From Neobacillus drentensis NBRC 102427 (lineage in GTDB: Bacteria; Bacillota; Bacilli; Bacillales; Cytobacillaceae): 64,000 nucleotides of DNA. Below the pieces are notes generated by a model, which saw only the letters and a program-made list of their open reading frames with translations, was not told the origin of the DNA and searched no databases. This document shows, one piece after another, positions 8,476 through 16,404 of the stretch; the first letter of the stretch is position 1, and every line of letters starts with the position of its first letter. Both the position numbers and the translations under genes were made by a program. The DNA is taken from positions 97,446 through 161,445 of the forward strand of contig NZ_BCUX01000012.1 in NCBI RefSeq assembly GCF_001591445.1, read 5' to 3'.

Positions 8476-9657
8476 ATGAAAAGACCATTACCGCTATTTC
8501 CCACATCCTTAATAGGAAGCATGCCAAGATCAAAAGAGGTTCTAAGAGCCCACAGAATGATAAGAAGAGGAAAGATTGAACGAAACGACTTCAACCTGCT
8601 TATTGAGAGGGAAACTCAAAAGTTCATTAAGCTGCAGGAGGATTTTGGGATCGATGTAATCACAAGTGGAGAGCTTGGGCGGGATAACTATGTGTCTTTC
8701 GTTTCCGATAAAATCGGCGGCGTTAGAATGATGAGCATGAGTGAAATGCTCGATTATATTGAGGATAAAAAAGCTTTTGAGAACATTTTGACCACGCTTG
8801 ATGTTCCAGCAGTCAGTATTAAAAATGCAATTTGTGTTGGTAAGTTGAACTACAATGGCGATATTGTCGCAAATGAGCTAATGACGATGAAGAAGTTCAC
8901 TAACAAACCCGTTAAGATAACCATACCAGGTCCCTATCTTCTTACCAGATCGATGTGGCTTCCTAATCTCTCAGGCAAGGTTTATGGCAGCAAGGAAGAA
9001 CTTGGGCAAGATGTGATAAAGATTATGAAGGAAGAGATCGACAATCTTTTGAACATAGGAGTGGATGTGATTCAATTTGATGAACCGGTTCTGACCGAGG
9101 TTGTTTTCACAGAGGGAAAGCCAAGGTCATTTATGTGCGCAGCTCTTTCCGAGAGAAAGGATCCTAAAGAGGAGCTTGAATTTGCCGGTTCTTTGATTGG
9201 AGAGATTATGGGGCATATAGAAAAGCACAAGACGGTTACTTCTCTTCATGTCTGCAGAGGCAACTGGAGCAAGGATGAGAGCAAATTATTGACAGGTCCA
9301 TATACTCCACTGCTTGAGTTATTTGCTAGTGTGAATCCGGACCTTTTAACACTTGAATTCTCAACGCCAAGGGCAGGGGAGCTGAGCTCATTATTGGCTG
9401 ATTCAAGAATCGGGGAGCATACTGCACTTGGTTTAGGAGTGATAAATCCGCGTACAGATGAAATTGAGACATTGGACTCAATCCTTTCAAGAGTTGAAGA
9501 GGCAATGATGTATCTTCCAAAGGATAGAATATGGCTAAATCCTGACTGCGGTTTTGCAACCTTCTCAAATAGTCCAGTTAACATACTTGAAAATATCTCG
9601 GGCAAAATACGCTCATTAACAGAAACGGTTTCCATACTAAGGAGCAAATATGATTAA
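8476..9657 (+). CDS. Core MetE-like cobalamin-independent methyltransferase
   Basis: A 393-residue protein corresponding to the C-terminal catalytic barrel of MetE only, without the N-terminal half. Motifs include FPTSLIGSMPR at the start, GPYLLTRS, QFDEPVLTE, LHVCRGNW (zinc ligands His and Cys), the Glu of LEFSTPRAGE and NPDCGFATF (zinc Cys). It should transfer a methyl group to a thiol such as homocysteine, or cleave a methylated sulfur compound; stand-alone core-MetE proteins (Mes class) use various methyl donors. Start ATG 8476 follows GGGAGATG. The stop overlaps the next gene by eight bases, so the two are translationally coupled. Confidence 0.82.
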   Translation: MKRPLPLFPTSLIGSMPRSKEVLRAHRMIRRGKIERNDFNLLIERETQKFIKLQEDFGIDVITSGELGRDNYVSFVSDKIGGVRMMSMSEMLDYIEDKKAFENILTTLDVPAVSIKNAICVGKLNYNGDIVANELMTMKKFTNKPVKITIPGPYLLTRSMWLPNLSGKVYGSKEELGQDVIKIMKEEIDNLLNIGVDVIQFDEPVLTEVVFTEGKPRSFMCAALSERKDPKEELEFAGSLIGEIMGHIEKHKTVTSLHVCRGNWSKDESKLLTGPYTPLLELFASVNPDLLTLEFSTPRAGELSSLLADSRIGEHTALGLGVINPRTDEIETLDSILSRVEEAMMYLPKDRIWLNPDCGFATFSNSPVNILENISGKIRSLTETVSILRSKYD

Positions 9658-10141
9658 GCGGTCGACAGACGAAATAAACCCAGTATATGAGTCCAGGATT
9701 TTTGATATGAACTTTAGGGGGACGTCAAATGATCTCTCATCTGTGAAAATTTTTACAAGCAAAAGTAGCTTTCAGATAGAAAAGCAAATAAGTTTTGACT
9801 TAGAAAACAAACAAATCACGAGTCTAGAATACTTCGCGGGATCAGTTTTAAGCAGCATAATATTGACACTCTTGGAGCAGTCAAAAAAAAGAGGTTCAAT
9901 TATTGAAGAAATTGAAGGGGTTTTAAACCTTTCGCTGGAAAACCCTCTATCCTTGGTTGGTGTAAAAGGGTATGATGAAGAACCGTTTATCAGAAACATA
10001 ACCGTAACCGTTTTTTTATTTGTTGATCTTGAGGACAATGATTTTGATGAATTTACGTTCAATGCGCTTAAAAACTCCCCTATTTACAATACTCTAAAAA
10101 GATCGATGGGGCTTGAGATTATATTTAAAAAGCTTATATGA
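9650..10141 (+). CDS. OsmC-like protein lacking the usual cysteines
   Basis: A 163-residue protein overlapping the end of the MetE-like gene. The middle (LEYFAGSVLSSIILTLLEQS) and the C-terminal NSPIYNTLKRS resemble the two helices that carry the peroxidatic and resolving cysteines in OsmC/Ohr proteins. Here serine or other residues stand in those places, so thiol peroxidase activity is not expected. It may bind a small sulfur compound or act as partner of the methyltransferase. The start (ATG 9650) has no strong binding site, in line with coupling. The family call rests on pattern resemblance. Confidence 0.55.
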   Translation: MIKRSTDEINPVYESRIFDMNFRGTSNDLSSVKIFTSKSSFQIEKQISFDLENKQITSLEYFAGSVLSSIILTLLEQSKKRGSIIEEIEGVLNLSLENPLSLVGVKGYDEEPFIRNITVTVFLFVDLEDNDFDEFTFNALKNSPIYNTLKRSMGLEIIFKKLI

Positions 10142-10572
10142 GGAGCATATTTAACAGATACACAATAAGCCATGACTGGAATACCTACAGTAAATTGGAC
10201 AGTATTTATCATACTTTTGATTGTTGTAATAGCCATTGGCGAAACTGATGTTTTACCTCGCAAAAATGGCAGATTCTCCTCGTTTAGATGGAAGAAAGGG
10301 ACTTTTTACAAGTCCCTATAAAACTCTAGAGCGGATTGGAGGGAAGATTGGTTACTCTGCCCGCCTTATCAGTTCCCTTCACTTGTAGTAAACTAGCGCA
10401 TCACTAACAATTACGCAAAAAAATGCCAAGAAATTGACACACTCAGCTTTCCGTAAATTGTGTCGAATAAGCTATACTAAAAGTATCGATTGCTCATTAT
10501 TTCACATAAAGAGAAATCCTTATAATGGATTTATTATGAACATCACAAATATTTAATAATGGAGTGAATCAA
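10142..10572. other. Intergenic region; weak small frame
   Basis: A 49-codon frame at 10172-10321 with one hydrophobic helix has no ribosome binding site and overlaps a GGGACTTTTT/AAGTCCC hairpin near 10297, so it is not called. The last 100 bases probably hold the promoter of the SDR gene at 10573. Confidence 0.35.
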
Positions 10573-11313
10573 ATGCAAGGAAAAACAGCGATTATTACAG
10601 GCGGGGGCAGTGGGTTCGGAAGAGAAACTGCATTAACACTTGCTCAAAAAGGGGTAAATATATCAGTAGTAGATTTGTCTAAAGAAAAAGGAGAAGAGAC
10701 AGTACATCTTTGTGAAAAATTAGGCGGTAATGCTATTTTTATTCAAGCTGATGTGAGTAAAGTTGAGGATGTAAAAAAATATGTAATCGAAACAGTTGAC
10801 CGCTTTGGAAAAATAGATTTATTTTTTAACAATGCTGGAATTTCCGGTTCTGGAGTTCGAACTTTAGAATGTACCGAAGAAGAATTCAATACCATTGTTG
10901 ATGTTAACTTAAAAGGTGTCTTCTACGGTTTGAAATATGTTGTGAACGAGATGTTAAAAACTGGCGGTGGATCCATTGTCAATACTGCCTCACTTGGCGG
11001 CTTAGTTGGAATGCCTACATTAGGAGCTTATTCCGCGACAAAACATGCTGTTATTGGTCTAACAAAAACCATAGCTGGGGAATATGGAAGAGATAATATT
11101 CGCATCAATGCAATTGCTCCAGGAACCAATGAAACACCAATGGTAAAAGCATTCCCAGCAGAAGCTATTAAAGCAATGGCTGATGCGGTACCGATGGGCA
11201 GATTAGGTCAACCCCATGAAGTAGGGAATGTAGTAGCATTTCTGCTTAGCGAAGAAGCATCCTATATTCATGGTGCTGTCATTTCAATCGATGGTGGATC
11301 TGCTGCATTATAA
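10573..11313 (+). CDS. Short-chain dehydrogenase/reductase
   Basis: A 246-residue classical SDR. The cofactor motif TGGGSGFG is near residue 8, NNAG near 87, the catalytic Ser in NTASLGG and Tyr-Lys in YSATKHAV, and the C-terminus ends with SIDGG. It oxidises or reduces an alcohol/ketone with NAD(P); the substrate cannot be read from sequence. ATG 10573 is eight bases after GGAG; a GTG three codons earlier overlaps that site. It is a single gene followed by a strong terminator at 11369. Confidence 0.88.
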   Translation: MQGKTAIITGGGSGFGRETALTLAQKGVNISVVDLSKEKGEETVHLCEKLGGNAIFIQADVSKVEDVKKYVIETVDRFGKIDLFFNNAGISGSGVRTLECTEEEFNTIVDVNLKGVFYGLKYVVNEMLKTGGGSIVNTASLGGLVGMPTLGAYSATKHAVIGLTKTIAGEYGRDNIRINAIAPGTNETPMVKAFPAEAIKAMADAVPMGRLGQPHEVGNVVAFLLSEEASYIHGAVISIDGGSAAL

Positions 11314-11368
11314 ACATCGCTAATGTAATGGCGAAAGTGGTAATGGGCGGTTTCAGATATTTTAAGGT

Positions 11369-11405
11369 AAGAGGCAGGTAATCATTAACGATTACCTGCC
11401 TCTTG
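11369..11405 (+). terminator. Strong terminator after SDR gene
   Basis: AGAGGCAGGTAATC and GATTACCTGCCTCT form a perfect 14-base-pair stem around ATTAAC, followed by TGTTG. Confidence 0.7.
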
Positions 11406-11611
11406 TTGCTTGTTAAAGGTTTCAGTGTATTGCTGTTTTGTTCTATGGCTATACTTCCAGCTGCCATTGCTAATACTAGGAGCACAAGAAATGTTTCTTC
11501 ATCAAGCAATGCCCTTTTTTACTATTTGAACCTATTTACTATACATGGCACGGAATCTAAAACCTTTTCCAAAAGTATTAAAAAAACGCCAAATAAATGG
11601 CGCTTATTGCA

Positions 11612-11812
11612 TTAATCATTATTACGCTTTCCTCTAGTATTGTTTGCATTGCCTGTTAAATTGGTTACGGCATTTGAAGTTGCATCTACAGTATTCATGG
11701 CAATATTCTCAGTGGTTTCTAATGCACTATGCACGGCATGAAACGCAGCACCTGCAGTTTCTTTAATGCCTTCTGAGACACTTTGATTATTAGTTTTTGA
11801 TTGGTCTGACAA
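11612..11812 (-). CDS. Small hydrophilic LEA-like protein
   Basis: A 66-residue protein on the minus strand, starting at TTG 11812 behind a perfect AGGAGGTG. It is rich in Ala, Thr, Asn and Glu with an amphipathic repeat-like middle (ETAGAAFHAVHSALE and similar), resembling late-embryogenesis-abundant-like or spore-associated small proteins. There is no membrane segment and no cysteine. It stands alone. The function is unknown; the strong ribosome binding site is the main reason to believe it is real. Confidence 0.68.
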   Translation of the reverse strand: MSDQSKTNNQSVSEGIKETAGAAFHAVHSALETTENIAMNTVDATSNAVTNLTGNANNTRGKRNND

Positions 11813-11853
11813 ATGATTTCACCTCCTAAACAGCTATAGGTTATGTAGAATAA

Positions 11854-11982
11854 GATCGATTATTCACGGTAGAGGAATTTAGACACTATTTAGAGGTATT
11901 GGCAGACTCGATGCTAACAGGTTCAGGACAGGACGAATTTGAAAATGAAATATTTGAGGTCTTTAATGTTCATAATTATTAA
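11854..11982 (+). pseudogene. C-terminal fragment of unknown gene
   Basis: An open frame ending VFNVHNY with a protein-like composition (DRLFTVEEFRHYLEVLAD) but no start codon or binding site before its internal ATG. It looks like the tail of a gene whose front has been lost. No family is recognised. Confidence 0.3.
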
Positions 11983-12069
11983 AGGGCGTACCAATTGAGT
12001 TTGATTTGGGGGCAGAGAAATGTAGCGAAACCAAGTAGTGATTAAGGATTTTAAAGGAGACTAAAAGCA

Positions 12070-12291
12070 ATGGCAGAAATCAAATTTGAAATAAAAGAAA
12101 CCGTGGGGGCTTTGTCTCAATCCCCTAAAGGCTGGAACAAAGAACTCAATCTTATCAGTTGGAATGGAAAAGAACCAAAATTCGATTTACGCGATTGGGC
12201 ACCTGAACACGAGAAGATGGGGAAGGGTGTCACGTTGACAGTTGAAGAGTTAAGAGCTTTGAGGGATTTGTTGAATGGGATGGGATTATAG
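12070..12291 (+). CDS. YdbC/PC4-like single-stranded DNA-binding protein
   Basis: A 73-residue protein starting at ATG 12070 after AAAGGAG. The sequence ISWNGKEPKFDLRDWAPEH followed by KGVTLTVEELRALRDLL matches the YdbC family, bacterial relatives of the eukaryotic PC4 coactivator that dimerise and bind single-stranded DNA. It stands alone with a GCCTGACCC-type repeat downstream. The exact role in the cell is not established for the family. Confidence 0.82.
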   Translation: MAEIKFEIKETVGALSQSPKGWNKELNLISWNGKEPKFDLRDWAPEHEKMGKGVTLTVEELRALRDLLNGMGL

Positions 12292-12323
12292 GTAATAAGG
12301 ATAGGAGGTCAACCTTGAGGCTG

Positions 12324-12376
12324 ATGTGCCTGACCCTAATTGCAGTAAAGCTTTAATATACATGGGGTCAGCCGCC
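12324..12376. repeat. GTGCCTGACCC palindromic repeat
   Basis: TGTGCCTGACCCTAATTGC pairs imperfectly with a downstream ATGGGGTCAGCCGCC arm, with AAGCTTTAA in the middle as in the copy at 24060. Confidence 0.55.
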
Positions 12377-12542
12377 TTCTTTATTGAGCGCAAGAGTTGA
12401 GGTTTCATATGCCATAGGCAGTCTGTTGTTTATTTGAACTATAGGTCATTTTGTTGAAGAATACCTATACATATGAATGTGATTTATTGGATATTTTAAC
12501 AAGATAGGAGAAGCAAGGTTTTGAGAAAGGGATGATGAAGCT

Positions 12543-13013
12543 ATGACAATAAAAATTCAAAGATTAATTAATGTTGCTATGGTCTTAATATCATGGCTGA
12601 CGTTACCCTTATTAGGCTCACGTAACATAAAAAGATTTCTTCCCGCATCAATCCTAATTGTCCTTATTGACGGTATCAGCATTCAAATTGGAAAAAAACA
12701 AAAATGGTGGGTCTTCTATAATAAACCGAAATCATACTTATTTGGGGAATTCCCTTTTAGTATTGGACCGTTTTTTGTAAGCTCCATGTGGATTCTAAAG
12801 TGGACATACGGAAATTTTAAAAAGTTTATTTTACTCAATGCAATTATAAATGGTATCTTTGCATTTCCAGTTGCAAATCTTGCAAGAAAATTTAGATATT
12901 ATAGATTGGTTCGATTAAATAACTTTCAATTTTTTCTTAATTTCATTTCAAAGGCATTTTTATTTTATGGGATTCAATATCTTTTTGACAAAAAAGGTAA
13001 AATAAAATTTTAA
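12543..13013 (+). CDS. Uncharacterised multi-pass membrane protein
   Basis: A 156-residue protein with about four hydrophobic segments (near residues 9-24, 31-46, 70-85 and 98-112) and a basic C-terminus. The start ATG 12543 follows AAAGGGATGATGAAGCT. It resembles short CBO0543-type integral membrane proteins that are common in Bacillus, but I recognise no functional motif. It stands alone between two intergenic gaps; GTCCCCC/GGGGGA arms at about 13038-13062 could form a hairpin downstream. Confidence 0.7.
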   Translation: MTIKIQRLINVAMVLISWLTLPLLGSRNIKRFLPASILIVLIDGISIQIGKKQKWWVFYNKPKSYLFGEFPFSIGPFFVSSMWILKWTYGNFKKFILLNAIINGIFAFPVANLARKFRYYRLVRLNNFQFFLNFISKAFLFYGIQYLFDKKGKIKF

Positions 13014-13148
13014 ACACTTTCACTATTATAAATAAGAGTCCCCCTATCCTATGGGGAGGGGGAAACTATATCTAATAACAGATTCCATTTATATGAAAAA
13101 AGTTACTGGGAGATGAAGACACTCAATCTAATCAAAAATTACGGATAC

Positions 13149-13179
13149 CTAGACACCGTCCCTTTGGTGTTCAGTCTAG
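13149..13179 (-). terminator. Hairpin at the 3' end of the cupin-lsrK unit
   Basis: CTAGAC and GTCTAG form an outer stem with a CACC/GGTG inner stem, overlapping the cupin stop codon. The T-rich tract on the minus-strand side is short and displaced, so termination is likely but not strong. Confidence 0.45.
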
Positions 13180-13536
13180 TTTATTACCGTATGGCCTGTA
13201 ATCCACCTCAACCTTATCTTTTTCTTGGTAGGGTGCCAGCATAAAAGCCGCTTTAAAGACAGTGTCTCCTTTATTAATTAAATAGTGAACCTTTTTTGGT
13301 TCCACATGGACAAAATCTCCTTGTTTACATTGGAAAATCTCCGTGTCGATGTGAATTTCCAGTTCGCCCTCTAAAATAAAGAAGTTCTCTTCCATGAAGT
13401 TATGATAATGCGCAGTAAAATCCTGTCCTGGCTGCAGGATAACAATTCCAAAGTTCATTCGGGGTCCTTTTAGCAGGTACTTAGGACCGCTGTCACCAAA
13501 TCGGTAGTCTCTTTCAGTCTCGTTCAAAACGGTCAT
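13171..13536 (-). CDS. Cupin-domain protein in the lsr locus
   Basis: A 121-residue single-domain cupin with FTAHYHNFMEENFFILEGELE (motif 1, metal-binding His and Glu) and QGDFVHVEPKKVHYL (motif 2). ATG 13536 follows AAAGGGAGAG and lies 22 bases after the lsrK stop, so the two are one transcript. No LsrG-type (ABM domain) isomerase is present in this locus. I infer that this cupin may act on phospho-AI-2 or its isomer in place of LsrG. It could instead be an unrelated sugar epimerase. Confidence 0.8.
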   Translation of the reverse strand: MTVLNETERDYRFGDSGPKYLLKGPRMNFGIVILQPGQDFTAHYHNFMEENFFILEGELEIHIDTEIFQCKQGDFVHVEPKKVHYLINKGDTVFKAAFMLAPYQEKDKVEVDYRPYGNKLD

Positions 13537-13558
13537 TTTGCACTCTCCCTTTAATAGT

Positions 13559-15118
13559 TTATAAGCCTGGCGCAATCCACATATGGTCGGTATATCCCTG
13601 ATCGGCCAGACCTAATTGTACTTTGTATACGGCTTCCCATTTTTTATAGACTTCATCATAAATGAAACGATTCATTTCATTTGGTTCGAAAGTTTTTTCA
13701 AATTTTACCACTTGATCAATGGCCTCATTAAAGCTTTCATATACGCCTGCTCCTACACCTGCACAAATAGCAGCACCAAGAGCGGTTGATTCCTTTACAA
13801 CGGGAACCTTAACTTTTATATTCAGAACGTCAGCAACAATTTGACACCATAAGTCACTTTTTGAGGCCCCGCCGCCAAAAACAATGGCTTCCGGTGATGT
13901 ATTCGTAATTTTAGAAACGATTTCAATATTGGCCCTTGTTACAAAAGCGGCATTTTCCATAATGGCCCGGTAAAAAGTGGCTTTATTATACGAACTGTTA
14001 AACTTAAAATCTATGAAACTTGGAGCGGCATGTTTCCATGAAAAGTAATTCATTTTATCGGAAAAGGTACAGATCATCCCATTGCAGCCTGCCGGGACAT
14101 TTTGGGCTCTTTTCTCCATTTGGGCATAAATACTTTCCCCGCTTTCCTTCACAAGAAAGGCTTCCAGATCACAGAACGTATCTCTGAACCATCTCATGAT
14201 TAATCCAGGAAAGAAGGCGATCGCTTCATATTGCCACGTATTGGGGATGGCATGGCAATTCACTCTTACTTTACAATCATCATTGATTTCGACATGATTG
14301 GTTGTATATTCATATTGCCAAAAACTCCCGCCTAAGACAGCCGCATCTCCCTCCTTAATGACACCCATGCCAATGCAGCCTAATTGAGCGTCGCCGCCAC
14401 CTGCGACCACTAACGTTTTCGTGCTCAATCCAGTAAGTGCTGAGAATTCCTCGGTAACATGACCAATAATGGATCCGCTTTCATTTACAATTGGATAAAT
14501 ATCATTTCTCAGACCAACCTTCTCTGGAATAGCTGGATCCCATGCCCTTTTCTTAAGATCGAAAAGACCAGTCGTGCAGCCATTGGAAGGTTCAACCGAA
14601 ATCACATCGGTTAAACGATAGGTAATCCAGTCGTTCAGCATTGTAACGTATTTCACCTTTTCATACGTTTCGAGGATATTCTTTTTCACCCAGAGGATGC
14701 GCGGGGAGGCTCCTAATGAAAAGGTCTGTCCAGAAATACGATGAATATCTGCTTCGATAGTATCGCTTATTTTATATAGGTGCGCGACTTCATCATTGGA
14801 CCTTGAATCCACATTGGCACAGGCCCATAGTTCCTTACCGTTCTCATCGTATAGGACAATGGCTTCCCGCATACTGGTGGTGGATATCGATACAATGTTC
14901 TCTGGCTTCACCTTACTCTTGACTAAGCTTTCTTTAATGAGATCGATGATCAGTTCAATATTTTTATTGATATCAAAGTCCATTGAACCTGGATAGCGGA
15001 TATCTTCATTATGTGTCCATTCCGATTGGGTAACAAAGAGTTCATTGCCAAATGTGTCAAACAAAATGACTCTGACACTGCCAGTTCCGGCATCAATCGC
15101 CATTAAGTACTTTTCCAT
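13559..15118 (-). CDS. lsrK: Autoinducer-2 kinase LsrK
   Basis: About 519 residues, FGGY carbohydrate-kinase family. MAIDAGTGSVRVILFD at the N-terminus is the phosphate-binding loop, SMREAIVLYDENGKELWACANVD matches the LsrK pattern, and VAGGGDAQLGCIGMG and FGGGASKSDLWCQI form the C-terminal ATP-binding part. It phosphorylates imported AI-2 (DPD) in the cytosol, trapping it and producing the LsrR ligand. ATG 15118 is used; an ATG at 15127 sits too close to its AAGGA site. It lies downstream of lsrR and upstream of the cupin gene, divergent from lsrACDBF. Confidence 0.93.
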   Translation of the reverse strand: MEKYLMAIDAGTGSVRVILFDTFGNELFVTQSEWTHNEDIRYPGSMDFDINKNIELIIDLIKESLVKSKVKPENIVSISTTSMREAIVLYDENGKELWACANVDSRSNDEVAHLYKISDTIEADIHRISGQTFSLGASPRILWVKKNILETYEKVKYVTMLNDWITYRLTDVISVEPSNGCTTGLFDLKKRAWDPAIPEKVGLRNDIYPIVNESGSIIGHVTEEFSALTGLSTKTLVVAGGGDAQLGCIGMGVIKEGDAAVLGGSFWQYEYTTNHVEINDDCKVRVNCHAIPNTWQYEAIAFFPGLIMRWFRDTFCDLEAFLVKESGESIYAQMEKRAQNVPAGCNGMICTFSDKMNYFSWKHAAPSFIDFKFNSSYNKATFYRAIMENAAFVTRANIEIVSKITNTSPEAIVFGGGASKSDLWCQIVADVLNIKVKVPVVKESTALGAAICAGVGAGVYESFNEAIDQVVKFEKTFEPNEMNRFIYDEVYKKWEAVYKVQLGLADQGYTDHMWIAPGL

Positions 15119-15168
15119 TGTCCTCATCTTCCTTTCTACAATGATTAGGAATTAATAATCTGAGCCCT

Positions 15169-16089
15169 TTATTCGATTAGACTTTTGGCGACATCTTCAT
15201 CTGTAATTAATACATCGATATATCCCCCTTTTAATGCCCCGATAATGGCCTCTCGTTTTTCTAATCCTCCCGCCACGGCAACTACATGGTTCAGTGATTT
15301 TAATAGATTTATATCGGTACTCACCAGTTGTTTATGCAATTTAAGATCTAAAACATGGCCATTTTTATCATAAAACTGGCTTAATAGATCTCCCGCAGCC
15401 CCCATTGATTTGAAGATTTCCATTTGATTCGTGTTTAAATATCCTTCCTTCACAATGGTGGCCTGTTCGTTTACTGCTCCAATGCCAATGATCGTGATCG
15501 AAGAGTATGGGATCATTTCAAAGATTTTCTTGATTGGTTTTTCATTAATTAACTGTTTGGCGAGATGTTCTGTAGATGCTAATAAGGGGGCCGGCATAAT
15601 GTAATGGTTGTAATTGAGATTTGTGTAATAATCGGATGACGAATCGATTACGGTTGGAATATAGAATTTTACGCCTCCGGATAAGGAGACGAATGTGACT
15701 TTATACTTTGTCGAGATATTTAAATGTCCCAAGGTTCTTGAAACGGCCTGCCCATAACCAACATTAATCATGGTGTCACTGGTAATTCTGTCTTCAATAT
15801 AGTGGGCGGCTGCCTTTGTCAAACTATCTAACGGATTTTTGCTAGAGGCAGGAATAATATAAATATCCTGTAAATGATAGTGCTGCTTGATTTTATTTTG
15901 TACCTCGATATCCACAAATTTATCCAAGTTAATTTTAAATTGGATAATGTGATTGGCCTTCGCGATATCTAGGTATTTTATCACTTTCATCCTCGATAGA
16001 TTCAAAGACTCCGCGATCTCGTTTTGTGTCATTCCTTCGATGTAATACTTCCAGGCGATATTGCTGATAAGACTATTTTCATATGTCAT
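15169..16089 (-). CDS. lsrR: LsrR, SorC/DeoR-type transcriptional repressor
   Basis: About 306 residues. The N-terminal helix-turn-helix is YYIEGMTQNEIAESLNLSRM, followed by a sugar-binding domain with IINVGYG-like MINVGYGQAVSRTL, FVSLSGG and AVAGGLEKREAIIGAL. LsrR represses the lsr genes until phospho-AI-2 binds. ATG 16089 is eight bases after GAGAG; a GTG at 16098 is possible. The gene is divergent from lsrA across a 315-base control region, with lsrK next downstream, the usual arrangement for an autoregulated repressor. Confidence 0.92.
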   Translation of the reverse strand: MTYENSLISNIAWKYYIEGMTQNEIAESLNLSRMKVIKYLDIAKANHIIQFKINLDKFVDIEVQNKIKQHYHLQDIYIIPASSKNPLDSLTKAAAHYIEDRITSDTMINVGYGQAVSRTLGHLNISTKYKVTFVSLSGGVKFYIPTVIDSSSDYYTNLNYNHYIMPAPLLASTEHLAKQLINEKPIKKIFEMIPYSSITIIGIGAVNEQATIVKEGYLNTNQMEIFKSMGAAGDLLSQFYDKNGHVLDLKLHKQLVSTDINLLKSLNHVVAVAGGLEKREAIIGALKGGYIDVLITDEDVAKSLIE

Positions 16090-16368
16090 GTTCTTCACTC
16101 TCTACAGTTTATTTTTAAACAAAAATTTTATGTTAAAACTATTGTGCTACTTTTGCTGTGCAATAAAACAAAAGTAATTTCAATAACCTTTCTATATTGT
16201 AATAAGACTGTAATGAAAATTATGCCTAGTTCATATAATTTACGAGGGAATACCTAGTAAGCTGTTTGGAGGCATTTTTCATATTTGGAAGTATATAAAG
16301 TTTACTAACTAATAAAATGTTTGATTGTTAATAAAATGTATGAATCAGTAATAGACTTATAACAAAAA

Positions 16369-16382
16369 AGTAAGCGGTTACA
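16369..16382 (+). promoter_or_regulatory. Candidate cre site (CcpA) ahead of lsrA
   Basis: AGTAAGCGGTTACA matches the Bacillus cre consensus TGWAANCGNTNWCA at all but the first base. It lies 23 bases before the lsrA start, a roadblock-like position. This predicts glucose repression of AI-2 uptake by CcpA, as cAMP-CRP does in enterics. The rest of 16090-16404 should hold the two divergent promoters and LsrR sites, which I cannot place with confidence. Confidence 0.65.
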
Positions 16383-16404
16383 GTAATGGTGCTAAGGTGG
16401 TGGG

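Noticed and set aside
10172..10321. 49-codon plus-strand frame with a hydrophobic helix
   Set aside because: No ribosome binding site, and it overlaps a hairpin.
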